Source: JAWKJY01 sp041393535 (lineage in GTDB: Bacteria; Actinomycetota; Thermoleophilia; Gaiellales; Gaiellaceae). From it: 64,000 nucleotides of DNA. Below, piece by piece: positions 49,900 to 57,614 of the stretch; position 1 is the first letter of the stretch, and each line of letters opens with the position of its first letter. Both the position numbers and the translations under genes were made by a program. The notes below the pieces were generated by a model, which did not search any database, was not told the origin of the DNA, and worked only from the letters and a program-made list of their open reading frames with translations. The DNA is taken from assembly GCA_041393535.1 (NCBI GenBank), contig JAWKJY010000003.1, positions 186,001 to 250,000 on the forward strand. Direction: 5' to 3'.

Positions 49900-51423
49900 G
49901 TGCGGGTCGCGGTCGCATCGTCCGGCCGGCTCGGCGTCGACGTCGGCAGCGCGCTCAACCTGATCGGGACGTTCGTCGCGGCGTCGAGCGTCGCCTCGCT
50001 CTTCCCGCTCGCGGTCGCGCTCGGCTACGGCGAGGCGCCGTGGCCGTTCCTCGTCGGCGGCGCGTCGACGCTCGCGCTCGGCCTCGGGCTCGTCGCGGTC
50101 ACCCAGGGCCGCGAGCGGGTCGGCTTCCGCGAGGGCTTCCTCGTGGTGGCGCTGACCTGGCTGCTGATCCCGGCGCTCGGCTCGATCCCGTACCTCGTCG
50201 CCGGCGAGGCCCAGCTGGCGCGGCCGGTCGACGCGCTGTTCGAGTCGATGTCCGGCTTCACGGCGACCGGGTCGACGGTCGTCACCGACCTCGACGAGCT
50301 GAGCCGCTCGCTGCTGATGTGGCGGCAGTTCACCCAGTGGGTCGGGGGCATGGGCATCGTCGTCCTCGCGCTCGCGATCCTGCCGCGCCTGCGCGTCGGT
50401 GGCCGCCAGCTGTTCCAGTCGGAGCTGGCCGGCCCGACCGAGCTCGAGCGGCTCACGGCCTCGATCCGCGACACCGCGCAGCGGCTCTGGCTGCTCTACC
50501 TCGGCCTGACCGGCCTCGCGATCGTCGTGCTCGCGACGATCGGCTGGACGGGGCTCGACGAGGCGATGAGCCCGTACGACGCGGTCGCGCACGCGTTCAG
50601 CTCGATCGCGATCGGCGGCTTCTCGACGGAGAACCGCTCGCTCGAGGCGTTCTCCGCCGCGACCCAGTGGGCGATCGCGGCGTTCGTCGTGATCGCGGGG
50701 ATCAACTTCCTGCGCCTCTACCGGGCCGTCGTCCTGCGCCAGCCGCGCGCCGTCTCGCGCGACCAGGAGTTCCGCGTCTACGTCGGGGCGCTCGTCGTCG
50801 GCGCGCTCCTGCTGCTCGTCGAGCTGCTCGCGTCCGGGACGCTCGGCGGCGAGGCGGCCGTGCGCCACGCGGTCTTCCAGTCGGTGTCGATCATGACGAC
50901 CGCGGGGTTCGCCAGCACCGACTACGCCGCCTGGGGCGCGCTCGCGCAGCTGACGCTGCTCGCGCTGATGTTCGTCGGCGCCTCGGCGGGCTCGACCGGC
51001 GGCTCGATCAAGGTGATCCGCCACGTCGTCGTCGCCAAGGTGATCCGGCGCGAGCTCGACCAGGCGGTCCACCGCGAGCTGGTGCAGCCGATCCGGATGG
51101 GCGCCGGCGTCGTCGACGAGCGCCTGCTCCGCTCGGTGATGACGTTCGTCCTGCTCTACCTGGCGATCTTCGCGGCCGGAGCGATCGGGCTCGTGATCGA
51201 CGCCCGGGTCGGCAACGTCGAGGTGAGCGCGTTCGACGCGCTCGGCGCCTCGGCCGCCGCGCTCGGCAACGTCGGCCCGGCCTTCGGCTTCGCCGGCCCG
51301 ATGGGGAGCTACGCGCCCTTCAGCGACGCCTCGACGGGGATCCTGACCGCGCTCATGTGGCTCGGCCGGCTCGAGATCGTCCCGGTCGTCGTGCTCCTGA
51401 CGCGGGCGCACTGGCGGGCCTGA
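49900..51423 (+). CDS. trkH: potassium uptake channel TrkH
   Basis: 507 aa with about ten membrane helices and the four pore repeats of the SKT family. Selectivity-filter text is visible in ESMSGFTATGSTVV, SSIAIGGFSTENRS, SIMTTAGFASTDYA and LGNVGPAFGFAGPM. TWLLIPALGSIPYL and WVGGMGIVVLALAILP fit TrkH. It imports K+ with TrkA. The two sensor kinases upstream are in the same orientation, but co-regulation is not shown. Confidence 0.95.
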   Translation: MRVAVASSGRLGVDVGSALNLIGTFVAASSVASLFPLAVALGYGEAPWPFLVGGASTLALGLGLVAVTQGRERVGFREGFLVVALTWLLIPALGSIPYLVAGEAQLARPVDALFESMSGFTATGSTVVTDLDELSRSLLMWRQFTQWVGGMGIVVLALAILPRLRVGGRQLFQSELAGPTELERLTASIRDTAQRLWLLYLGLTGLAIVVLATIGWTGLDEAMSPYDAVAHAFSSIAIGGFSTENRSLEAFSAATQWAIAAFVVIAGINFLRLYRAVVLRQPRAVSRDQEFRVYVGALVVGALLLLVELLASGTLGGEAAVRHAVFQSVSIMTTAGFASTDYAAWGALAQLTLLALMFVGASAGSTGGSIKVIRHVVVAKVIRRELDQAVHRELVQPIRMGAGVVDERLLRSVMTFVLLYLAIFAAGAIGLVIDARVGNVEVSAFDALGASAAALGNVGPAFGFAGPMGSYAPFSDASTGILTALMWLGRLEIVPVVVLLTRAHWRA

Positions 51424-51820
51424 GCGCCCGCTGGTCGGCGTGCTCAGGCGGCCCGCGTCGGGCGGCCACGTGGCGCTCGGCGCTCGCGACGGCCGATCGA
51501 CCCGTCGCAGCGCGGACGGGCGTCGTGGCACGGCCCTGCCCGCCGCGCGGCCCGCCCGCCAGCGGCCAGGCGAGCGCGATCACCGCGACGACGGACGGCG
51601 CGAGCACCGCCAGGTGCGACCAGGGCGGCGCGTCCGCCCGGAGGAGCAGCACCGCGAAGGAGCCGTCGACGAGCGCCGCCGGAATCGCCGCCGCGACGAG
51701 CCGGGCGCGTCCGGGCGTCCCGCGGGAGGCGTCCTGCCGCGCGCGGGCGACGCGCCCGAGCGCGCGCGGGCTGCGTGCGTGTGCGGGCGTGGGAGACGGT
51801 GCACGAGCGGGCTCGTCCAT
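51353..51820 (-). CDS. small two-helix membrane protein (hypothetical)
   Basis: 155 aa. A basic N-terminal third (RSPRALGRVARARQDASRG) precedes two hydrophobic segments, AAAIPAALVDGSFAVLLL and LAVLAPSVVAVIALAWPLAGG, and a disordered Arg/Ala-rich tail. AGGGGGTGAGC directly before the ATG at 51820 supports the start. Its 3' end overlaps trkH by 71 nt on the opposite strand, so the tail may be over-long. Function unknown. Confidence 0.45.
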   Translation of the reverse strand: MDEPARAPSPTPAHARSPRALGRVARARQDASRGTPGRARLVAAAIPAALVDGSFAVLLLRADAPPWSHLAVLAPSVVAVIALAWPLAGGPRGGQGRATTPVRAATGRSAVASAERHVAARRGPPEHADQRALRPASAPASGARRPGRSRAGRAT

Positions 51821-51978
51821 GCTCACCCCCTGCGAGCTGGCGGACGTCACTGGTCGGGCCCCGGCGGGGCCGATCCCGGCTCGCGCTCGAGGCGAGGCCG
51901 GGGCGATCGGGTCGAGCCCGACTCGTTGCCGGCGACTCGCCCGCCCAAACGTGGCGGCGCCGGTCGCTCCGGCGGAGC

Positions 51979-53223
51979 TCAGCCGCGCCCGCCGTCCCCT
52001 CGACCGGCCGCGAGCCGGCGGGCGGCGCACGCGTAGACGGCGAGGGTCCGGTCGATCATCCCCTCGAGCGAGTACTCGGCGAGCACGCGCTCGCGCCCCG
52101 CCCTGCCGATCCGCTCCCGCAGCGTCTCGTCCGCGAGCAGGTGGCGGAGCGCCTCGACGAGGGCGCGGAGGTCGCCCGGCGGCACGAGGACGGCGCTCTC
52201 GCTCCGTGGGCCGGCGACCTCCACGATCCCGCCGATCCGGCTGGCGATCACGGGGACGCCCGTGGCCATCGCCTGCGGGAGGACGAGTGGCGCCGCCTCG
52301 GCCCGCTCCGTCGGGAACAGGAAGACGTCGGCCGCGGCCATCGTCGCGGCGACACCGTCGCGCCCGAGGGAGCCGGCGAAGGTGACGCGGTCCGCGACCC
52401 CGAGCTCGCGTGCCCGACGCGCGAGCCCGTCCCCTTCGGGCCCCTCGCCGACGAGGACGAGCCGCAGGTCGGGGACGTGGTCGGTGAGCGCGTGCAGCGC
52501 GTCGATCGCGTGGTGCACCCCCTTGTCGCGGTCGAGGCGTCCGACGGAGGCGACCAGCGGCTCGGGGCCCAGCCCGAGCCCGGCGCGCACGTCCGCCCGA
52601 GCTCGCGGCCGGAAGACGGACGGGTCGATCCCGTTCGGGACCACGTGCCCCCGGCTCGGGTCGAGGCGCAGCGAGCGCCGCGTCGGGGCGAGCTCGTGGT
52701 GGGACGGGACCATCCACTCGAGCGGGCGCATGCGCCAGAGGTGCCCGTGCGAGAGGTGCAGCCCGGCCGTCCACGTCGAGAGCTTCGCCTCGGGCACGAG
52801 CGATCGGCGGCCGCCTCGTCGCGCCCGCCGCGCCGACGCGCGCAGCAGGCTCAGCACGTTGCCGTGCAGCTTGGCGGCCATGGGCCCGTGGCGGTGGACG
52901 CCGCGCTCGAGCAGGCCGATCGCGCTCGACGACTCGCTGTGCACGACGTCGAAGGGCCGTGCCTCGTGCAGCCGTCGAAACGTCGTGTACGAGAGCGGGT
53001 GCCAGAACGGGTGCCGGCGTGGCAGCGACGGGTGCGTCGACTCGGCCGGCACGTAGTGCCACGTGGCGCCCTCGATCACCTCCTGCTCGATGCCCTCCGG
53101 GTGGCGCGCCGTGACCACCTGGACGTCGTGGCCGCGCCGCGCCAGCCCGCGTGCGAGCTCGCGCGTGTGGTCCTGCATGCCGCCGACCCCGTGGCCGGCC
53201 ACCGTCACGACGCAGATGCGCAC
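51979..53223 (-). CDS. GT4-family glycosyltransferase
   Basis: 414 aa, GT-B fold. The N-terminal domain begins MRICVVTVAGHGVGGMQDHTRELA. The C-terminal nucleotide-sugar domain has VPNGIDPSVFRPR, SVGRLDRDKGVHHAIDAL, LVLVGEGPEGDGLARRA, FLFPTERAEAAPLVLPQAMA with the EAxPLVLxEA-like motif (the last Glu replaced by Gln), and IGGIVEVAG. It probably transfers a sugar to a lipid or polysaccharide at the membrane. The ribosome-binding site GGAGGTGATC, 2 nt before GTG, matches the 16S tail over ten bases. A one-helix membrane protein is encoded just upstream on the same strand. Confidence 0.88.
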   Translation of the reverse strand: MRICVVTVAGHGVGGMQDHTRELARGLARRGHDVQVVTARHPEGIEQEVIEGATWHYVPAESTHPSLPRRHPFWHPLSYTTFRRLHEARPFDVVHSESSSAIGLLERGVHRHGPMAAKLHGNVLSLLRASARRARRGGRRSLVPEAKLSTWTAGLHLSHGHLWRMRPLEWMVPSHHELAPTRRSLRLDPSRGHVVPNGIDPSVFRPRARADVRAGLGLGPEPLVASVGRLDRDKGVHHAIDALHALTDHVPDLRLVLVGEGPEGDGLARRARELGVADRVTFAGSLGRDGVAATMAAADVFLFPTERAEAAPLVLPQAMATGVPVIASRIGGIVEVAGPRSESAVLVPPGDLRALVEALRHLLADETLRERIGRAGRERVLAEYSLEGMIDRTLAVYACAARRLAAGRGDGGRG

Positions 53224-53237
53224 GGATCACCTCCTCC
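53224..53237 (-). promoter_or_regulatory. extended Shine-Dalgarno of the glycosyltransferase
   Basis: On the minus strand the bases before the GTG at 53223 read GGAGGAGGTGATCC, fully complementary to the CCTCC-containing end of 16S rRNA. Most genes around here have no Shine-Dalgarno at all. Confidence 0.6.
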
Positions 53238-53267
53238 GGCGCGCGGGGTCGTCCCGCGGCGGGCGCT

Positions 53268-53290
53268 CCCCCCGGGCGTGACCCGGGGGG
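53268..53290 (-). terminator. intrinsic terminator between a small membrane gene and the glycosyltransferase
   Basis: CCCCCCGGG and CCCGGGGGG form a perfect 9-bp stem with a 5-nt loop, directly against the stop of the gene at 53291. Confidence 0.65.
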
Positions 53291-53431
53291 CTACGCGATC
53301 TCCCAGCGCTCCCGGTCCCGGCGGATGATCTCGGCGTTCAGGCGCCGTGCGACGAATGCCAGCCCGACCGCGGCGAACGTCAGGACGACGTTGCCGACCA
53401 GGCTGACCGCGATCACCGTGTTGCCCCTCAC
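53291..53431 (-). CDS. 46-aa single-helix membrane protein
   Basis: GTG at 53431, with GGAGGG 8 nt upstream, opens VRGNTVIAVSLVGNVVLTFA and continues AVGLAFVARRLNAEIIRRD. This is one hydrophobic helix followed by a charged tail ending RERWEIA. The strong ribosome-binding site, the clear topology and the terminator right after the stop argue that it is a real small gene. Family unknown. Confidence 0.55.
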   Translation of the reverse strand: MRGNTVIAVSLVGNVVLTFAAVGLAFVARRLNAEIIRRDRERWEIA

Positions 53432-53687
53432 GTCACGCTCCCTCCTGACCCGGGCTCGCCGCGCGGCGTCCGGTGCGGCTCCCCGGCTGGCCGCGGCGCG
53501 CCGCTTCGGCCGGCGCCCGGCGGCGATCGAAGGCGACCCTGTACTGCCCGTTGCCCCGGCCGCCCAAACGCCCCGCAGCGGCGGGCAGCGCGTCGGTCCC
53601 AGCTGCGGCGCGTGGTCGGCCGCGGCGGGAACGCGGATCGCCGGCCGCATCGGACGCGGCGCCGGCGATCGGCGGGAGGTGGTGGGA

Positions 53688-53760
53688 TGCGCCCGGCTGG
53701 ATTCGAACCAGCGGCCTTTGGCTCCGGAGGCCAACGCTCTATCCCCTGAGCTACGGGCGC
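53688..53760 (-). tRNA. tRNA-Arg (anticodon CCG)
   Basis: Read on the minus strand: acceptor GCGCCCG/CGGGCGC with discriminator A, D arm GCTCAGGGGATAGAGC, anticodon arm TTGGC-CTCCGGA-GCCAA with CCG, T arm GCTGGTTCGAATCCAGC. 73 nt, no encoded CCA. The region 53432-53687 next to it holds no gene that I can see. Confidence 0.95.
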
Positions 53761-53769
53761 GTGGATCCG

Positions 53770-53775
53770 TAGTCT
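53770..53775 (+). promoter_or_regulatory. -10 box (TAGTCT) of the epimerase-DUF1611 operon
   Basis: TAGTCT, 7 nt (ACCCGGC), then ATG at 53783: leaderless. Confidence 0.5.
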
Positions 53776-53782
53776 ACCCGGC

Positions 53783-54793
53783 ATGCAGCTCAGCCATCGC
53801 GTGGTCGACGTGCGCCTCGGCGCGCCGTTCCGGATCTCCCGCTCCGTCCGCGAGACGGACACCCTCGTCGAGGTCGCCCTGACGCACGCCGGCGTGACCG
53901 GCTACGGCGAGGCCGCGCCGCAGGACCGCTACCAGGAGTCGATCGAGTCGGCGGCCGCGTGGCTCGACCTGGCGGCCGGTCTGCTCGGGGACGATCCCTG
54001 GGCGCTCGAGGCGATCGAGCGTCGGCTCGAGGCGATCCCGGGCGAGCGCGCGGCCCGCTCCGGGCTCGACGCCGCGCTGCACGACCTCCAGGGGAAGCTC
54101 GTCGGCGAGCCGACCTGGCGCCTGCTCGGGCTCGACCGCGCCGGGCCGGTCACCTCGTACACGGTGTGGCTCGGCGACCCGGACGACATGGCGCGCCGCG
54201 CCGAGGCCGCGACGGGGACGTACAGGAGCCTGAAGCTGAAGCTCGGCGGGCGGGACGGGCTCGACGTCGAGCGCGTGCGCGCCGTCCGCGCCGCGTCGCC
54301 GCTGCCGCTGCGCGTCGACGTGAACGAGTACTGGACGCTCGACGAGGCGCTCGACGCGATCCCCCAGCTGGCGGCGATGGACGTCGTCTACGTCGAGCAG
54401 CCGCTGCGCGCGGGCGACCCCGACGGGCCGCGGCTGAAGGCGGCCTCGACGCTCCCGATCTTCGTCGACGAGGACTGCCACGTGCTCGCCGACGTCCCCG
54501 TGTGCGCCGAGCGCGGGCACGGCGTCAACGTGAAGCTCGCGAAGAGCGGCGGCATCCGCGAGGCCGTGCGGATCGTCCACGCGGCCCGCGCGCTCGGGCT
54601 GCAGACGATGCTCGGCTGCATGATCGAGACGGGCCTCGGGATCGCGGCCGGCTGCCAGGTCGCGAGCCTGTTCGATCACGTCGACCTCGACGGGAACCTC
54701 CTGCTCGCGGAGGACCCCTGGCCGGGCGTCGCGCTCGTCGACGGCGTCCAGGTGCCGGGCGACGCGCCCGGCCTGGGGGTGACGCGCGCATGA
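53783..54793 (+). CDS. dgcA: enolase-superfamily epimerase (dipeptide epimerase-like; candidate N-acetyl-D-glutamate racemase DgcA)
   Basis: 336 aa. The muconate-lactonizing subgroup layout is clear: capping domain with GYGEAAPQDRYQES, then barrel residues KLK (K151/K153) in SLKLKLGGRDG, metal ligands D179 (RVDVNEYW), E205 (VYVEQPL) and D229 or E230 (IFVDEDC), and the second base K254 in VKLAKSGG. This is the pattern of L-Ala-D/L-Glu epimerases. The ATGA overlap with a DUF1611 gene matches the dgcA-dgcN pair described for D-glutamate catabolism, in which DgcA racemises N-acetyl-D-glutamate. A murein-dipeptide epimerase is the main alternative. Confidence 0.85.
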   Translation: MQLSHRVVDVRLGAPFRISRSVRETDTLVEVALTHAGVTGYGEAAPQDRYQESIESAAAWLDLAAGLLGDDPWALEAIERRLEAIPGERAARSGLDAALHDLQGKLVGEPTWRLLGLDRAGPVTSYTVWLGDPDDMARRAEAATGTYRSLKLKLGGRDGLDVERVRAVRAASPLPLRVDVNEYWTLDEALDAIPQLAAMDVVYVEQPLRAGDPDGPRLKAASTLPIFVDEDCHVLADVPVCAERGHGVNVKLAKSGGIREAVRIVHAARALGLQTMLGCMIETGLGIAAGCQVASLFDHVDLDGNLLLAEDPWPGVALVDGVQVPGDAPGLGVTRA

Positions 54794-55821
54794 GCGGCGG
54801 CGCGCGCTACCTGCTGCTCGCCGAGGGCTTCCTCGCGGACGTGCACCACGGCAAGACGGCGCGCGGCGTCCTGCTCTACGGCGAGCAACCGACCGTCTGC
54901 GTGCTCGACTCGACCTACCCGGAGCCGAGCTTCCGGGGCGTGCCCGTGGTGGGCTCGCTCGCCGAGGCGATGACGCACGGGCCGACGGTCGCGCTCGTCG
55001 GCGTCGCGCCGACGGGAGGCAAGCTGCCGCCGGCCTTCCGCGCGATCGTGCTCGACGCCATCCGCGCGGGCCTCTCGATCGAGGCCGGGATGCACGAGTT
55101 CCTCTCCGACGACCCGGAGCTCGCGGCCGCCGCCCGCGAGCGGAGCGTCGAGCTGCGCGACCTGCGCCGCCCGCCCGCCGACCTCTCCGTGCCGACCGGT
55201 GCGAACCTCGACCACGACGCGACGGTCGTCCTCACCGTCGGGTCGGACTGCGCGATCGGGAAGATGACGATGGCGCTCGAGTTGCACCGCGAGGCGCTCG
55301 GCCGCGGCCGCCGCTCCGTCTTCGTGCCGACCGGACAGACGGGCATCGCGATCGCCGGCTGGGGCATCTCGGTCGACGCGGTCGTCGCGGACTACGTCGC
55401 CGGCGCGACCGAGCGGCTGGTCGTCGAGGGCGTCGCCCGCGGCGGCGACCTGCTCTGGATCGAGGGGCAGGGGTCGCTGATCCACCCGTTCTACTCGGGC
55501 GTCACGCTCGGGCTCTACCACGGCAGCGCGCCGCACCTGCTCGTCCTCTGCCACAAGCCGCCGTTCGAGACGATCGACGGGCATCCGCGCTACGCGCTGC
55601 GCTCGCTCCCGGAGCTCGTCGAGCTGCACGAGCGGATGTCGCTGCCGGCCCGCCAGGCTCGCGTCTGCGCCGTCGCCCTCAACACGAGCCTGCTCGACGA
55701 GGACGAGGCGCGCTCGTGGATCGCCCGGGCCGAGGCCGAGACGGGCCTGGTCGCCGACGACCCCGTCCGCTTCGGCGCGTCGCGGCTCGTCGACGCCGTC
55801 CTCGCCGCCGAGCGCCGGTAG
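54790..55821 (+). CDS. dgcN: DUF1611 family protein (candidate D-glutamate N-acetyltransferase DgcN)
   Basis: 343 aa. An N-terminal Rossmann-like domain (KTARGVLLYGEQPTVCVLD, VALVGVAPTGGKLPPAFR) precedes a P-loop-like domain GSDCAIGKMTMAL (151-163), then VFVPTGQTGIAIAGWGISVDA and WIEGQGSLIHPFYSGVTLGL. DUF1611 proteins include DgcN, reported as a D-glutamate N-acetyltransferase that works with the racemase DgcA; the neighbour here has the right fold for that role. Genes overlap (ATGA), so the two products are made together. The specific substrate is inferred from context. Confidence 0.85.
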   Translation: MSGGARYLLLAEGFLADVHHGKTARGVLLYGEQPTVCVLDSTYPEPSFRGVPVVGSLAEAMTHGPTVALVGVAPTGGKLPPAFRAIVLDAIRAGLSIEAGMHEFLSDDPELAAAARERSVELRDLRRPPADLSVPTGANLDHDATVVLTVGSDCAIGKMTMALELHREALGRGRRSVFVPTGQTGIAIAGWGISVDAVVADYVAGATERLVVEGVARGGDLLWIEGQGSLIHPFYSGVTLGLYHGSAPHLLVLCHKPPFETIDGHPRYALRSLPELVELHERMSLPARQARVCAVALNTSLLDEDEARSWIARAEAETGLVADDPVRFGASRLVDAVLAAERR

Positions 55822-55840
55822 CCCCGTCCCCCGGACGGGG
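55822..55840 (+). terminator. hairpin after the DUF1611 gene
   Basis: CCCCGTCC and GGACGGGG form an 8-bp stem with a 3-nt loop immediately after the stop codon. Confidence 0.5.
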
Positions 55841-55927
55841 GGCGGGCGGGTCATCCCAAGGGGTGTCCCCTGAAGGAGCCGTCTCGCCGATCTCCTCCCC
55901 GAGGACGACGGAATGGGAGGACGGTTC

Positions 55928-57589
55928 ATGCGGCGGAGACTGGCAACGCTCGCGGCGGTCGCCGTGGGCCTGGCAACGGCCGGGACGGCCGGCGCGGCCC
56001 CCGGGCTGATCGTCGGCGCGGCCGACAGCTCGATCGACGGCAACCCCGACCGCGCGGTCGCGACCGCGCTCGACCTGGGGATGACGGCCGTGCGGCCGAG
56101 CGTCTTCTGGACCGTCGGACAGACCCACCTCAGCGAGGGGCAGATCGTCAGCCTCGACCGCGCGGTCGAGGCGTCGGCCGGGCGCATCCGCATCGTGCCG
56201 GCCGTCTACGCGACGTCCGGCGACCAGGCGCCCACCGACCAGGCGCGGCGCGACCAGTACTGCAGCTTCGTCCGCGACATCGTCGTGCGCTACCCGGCGA
56301 TCCGCGACGTCGTCATCTGGGTCGAGCCGAACAAGACCTTCTTCTGGAAGCCCCAGTACAACGTCGACGGCTCGAGCGCTGCCCCGGCCGCGTACGAGGC
56401 GCTCGTCGCGCAGTGCTGGGACACGCTGCACGCGGCGCGCGCCGACGTGAACGTGATCGCCGCCTCGACCTCGCCGCGCGGCAACGACCGCCCGTTCGCG
56501 CGGTCGAACGTCTCCCACTCGCCCGGCAGCTTCATCCGGCAGATGGGCAAGGCCTACCGCGCGAGCGGCCGCACGCAGCGCATCTTCGACACCGTCGGCC
56601 ACCACGGGTACGGCGAGTTCTCGTCCGAGCGCCCGTGGAAGGCGCACGCCGGCACGACGATCGCGCAGGGCGACTGGGCCCAGCTGATGCAGGCGCTCTA
56701 CGACGCCTACCACGGCACCGGCCAGCCGATCCCGGGCGAGCAGGGCGTCGAGATCTGGTACCTCGAGATGGGCTTCCAGACCGACGTCGACGGCACGCAC
56801 GCCGGCCTGTACACGGCCGAGGAGACCGACGAGCGCTCCGTCTCCGCGGACGCCGAGATCGAGCCGGCGTTCCCGTCGCCCGACGCGACGAGCGAGGCGC
56901 CGAACCTCGGCACGCAGGTCGCCGACAGCCTCCGGCTCGCCTTCTGCCAGCCCTACGTGGGCGGCTGGTTCAACCTGATGCTCGCCGACGAGTCCGACCG
57001 CGGCCGCTGGCAGTCCGGCTTCCTCTGGACGGACTGGACGCCGAAGCCGGCGTACGCGACCGCCCAGCAGATCATCGCGGAGGTGCGCGCGAACGGGGTG
57101 GACTGCTCGGCCCTCAAGGGGAAGACCGAGGACGGCAGCCCGCTCACCCCGCAGGCGTTCGTCCCGCAGGCCGGCGTCGACGTGACGAAGCTCGAGTGGA
57201 CGGTCAACGACCTGGGGAAGTTCGCCCTCGGCCTCACGTTCGCGGTGGACGAGGACGTCGACTACGTGGCCGTCGTCGAGGCCATCAAGTTCGTGATCGA
57301 CCGCTCCCCCCAGGCGAAGGGCAAGCCGAGGAAGGCCAAGCCGAAGAAGGTCATGCAGACCTCGGGCAGCCTCGCCGCGGGCAAGAAGGGGAAGGTCGTC
57401 TTCCCGAAGGCGAAGACCAAGAAGCTGAAGCCCGGCACCTACCGCATCCGCATCTTCCTCACCGCGAAGGCGAACCCCGACCGGGTGACGACGATCACGA
57501 GCCCGACCTTCAAGGTCAAGGCGACGAAGACCAAGGCGAAGGCGAAGAAGGCCGCGCCGAAGGTCAAGCGCGCCGCCGCGCGCGGCTGA
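55928..57589 (+). CDS. secreted TIM-barrel-like (glycoside-hydrolase-like) protein with Lys-rich tail
   Basis: 553 aa. A signal peptide (to about AGTAGAA) precedes a barrel-like domain (about 25-400). Strand-end text is typical of clan-A glycoside hydrolases: GMTAVRPSVFW, RIRIVPAVYAT, DVVIWVEPNKTFFWKP (an NEP-like position, here VEPNK), IFDTVGHHGYGE, and EIWYLEMGFQTDV, whose Glu would sit at the nucleophile position. A linker and a beta domain with an extremely Lys/Ala-rich end (KATKTKAKAKKAAPKVKRA) follow. The ATG at 55928 has GGGAGG 7 nt upstream. The polysaccharide target is unknown and the proposed acid/base is not certain. Confidence 0.75.
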   Translation: MRRRLATLAAVAVGLATAGTAGAAPGLIVGAADSSIDGNPDRAVATALDLGMTAVRPSVFWTVGQTHLSEGQIVSLDRAVEASAGRIRIVPAVYATSGDQAPTDQARRDQYCSFVRDIVVRYPAIRDVVIWVEPNKTFFWKPQYNVDGSSAAPAAYEALVAQCWDTLHAARADVNVIAASTSPRGNDRPFARSNVSHSPGSFIRQMGKAYRASGRTQRIFDTVGHHGYGEFSSERPWKAHAGTTIAQGDWAQLMQALYDAYHGTGQPIPGEQGVEIWYLEMGFQTDVDGTHAGLYTAEETDERSVSADAEIEPAFPSPDATSEAPNLGTQVADSLRLAFCQPYVGGWFNLMLADESDRGRWQSGFLWTDWTPKPAYATAQQIIAEVRANGVDCSALKGKTEDGSPLTPQAFVPQAGVDVTKLEWTVNDLGKFALGLTFAVDEDVDYVAVVEAIKFVIDRSPQAKGKPRKAKPKKVMQTSGSLAAGKKGKVVFPKAKTKKLKPGTYRIRIFLTAKANPDRVTTITSPTFKVKATKTKAKAKKAAPKVKRAAARG

Positions 57590-57602
57590 GCCCCTCGGCG
57601 GG

Positions 57603-57608
57603 TATAAC
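57603..57608 (+). promoter_or_regulatory. -10 box (TATAAC) of the aminopeptidase cluster
   Basis: TATAAC, 6 nt (CCGTGC), then GTG at 57615: leaderless. Confidence 0.5.
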
Positions 57609-57614
57609 CCGTGC

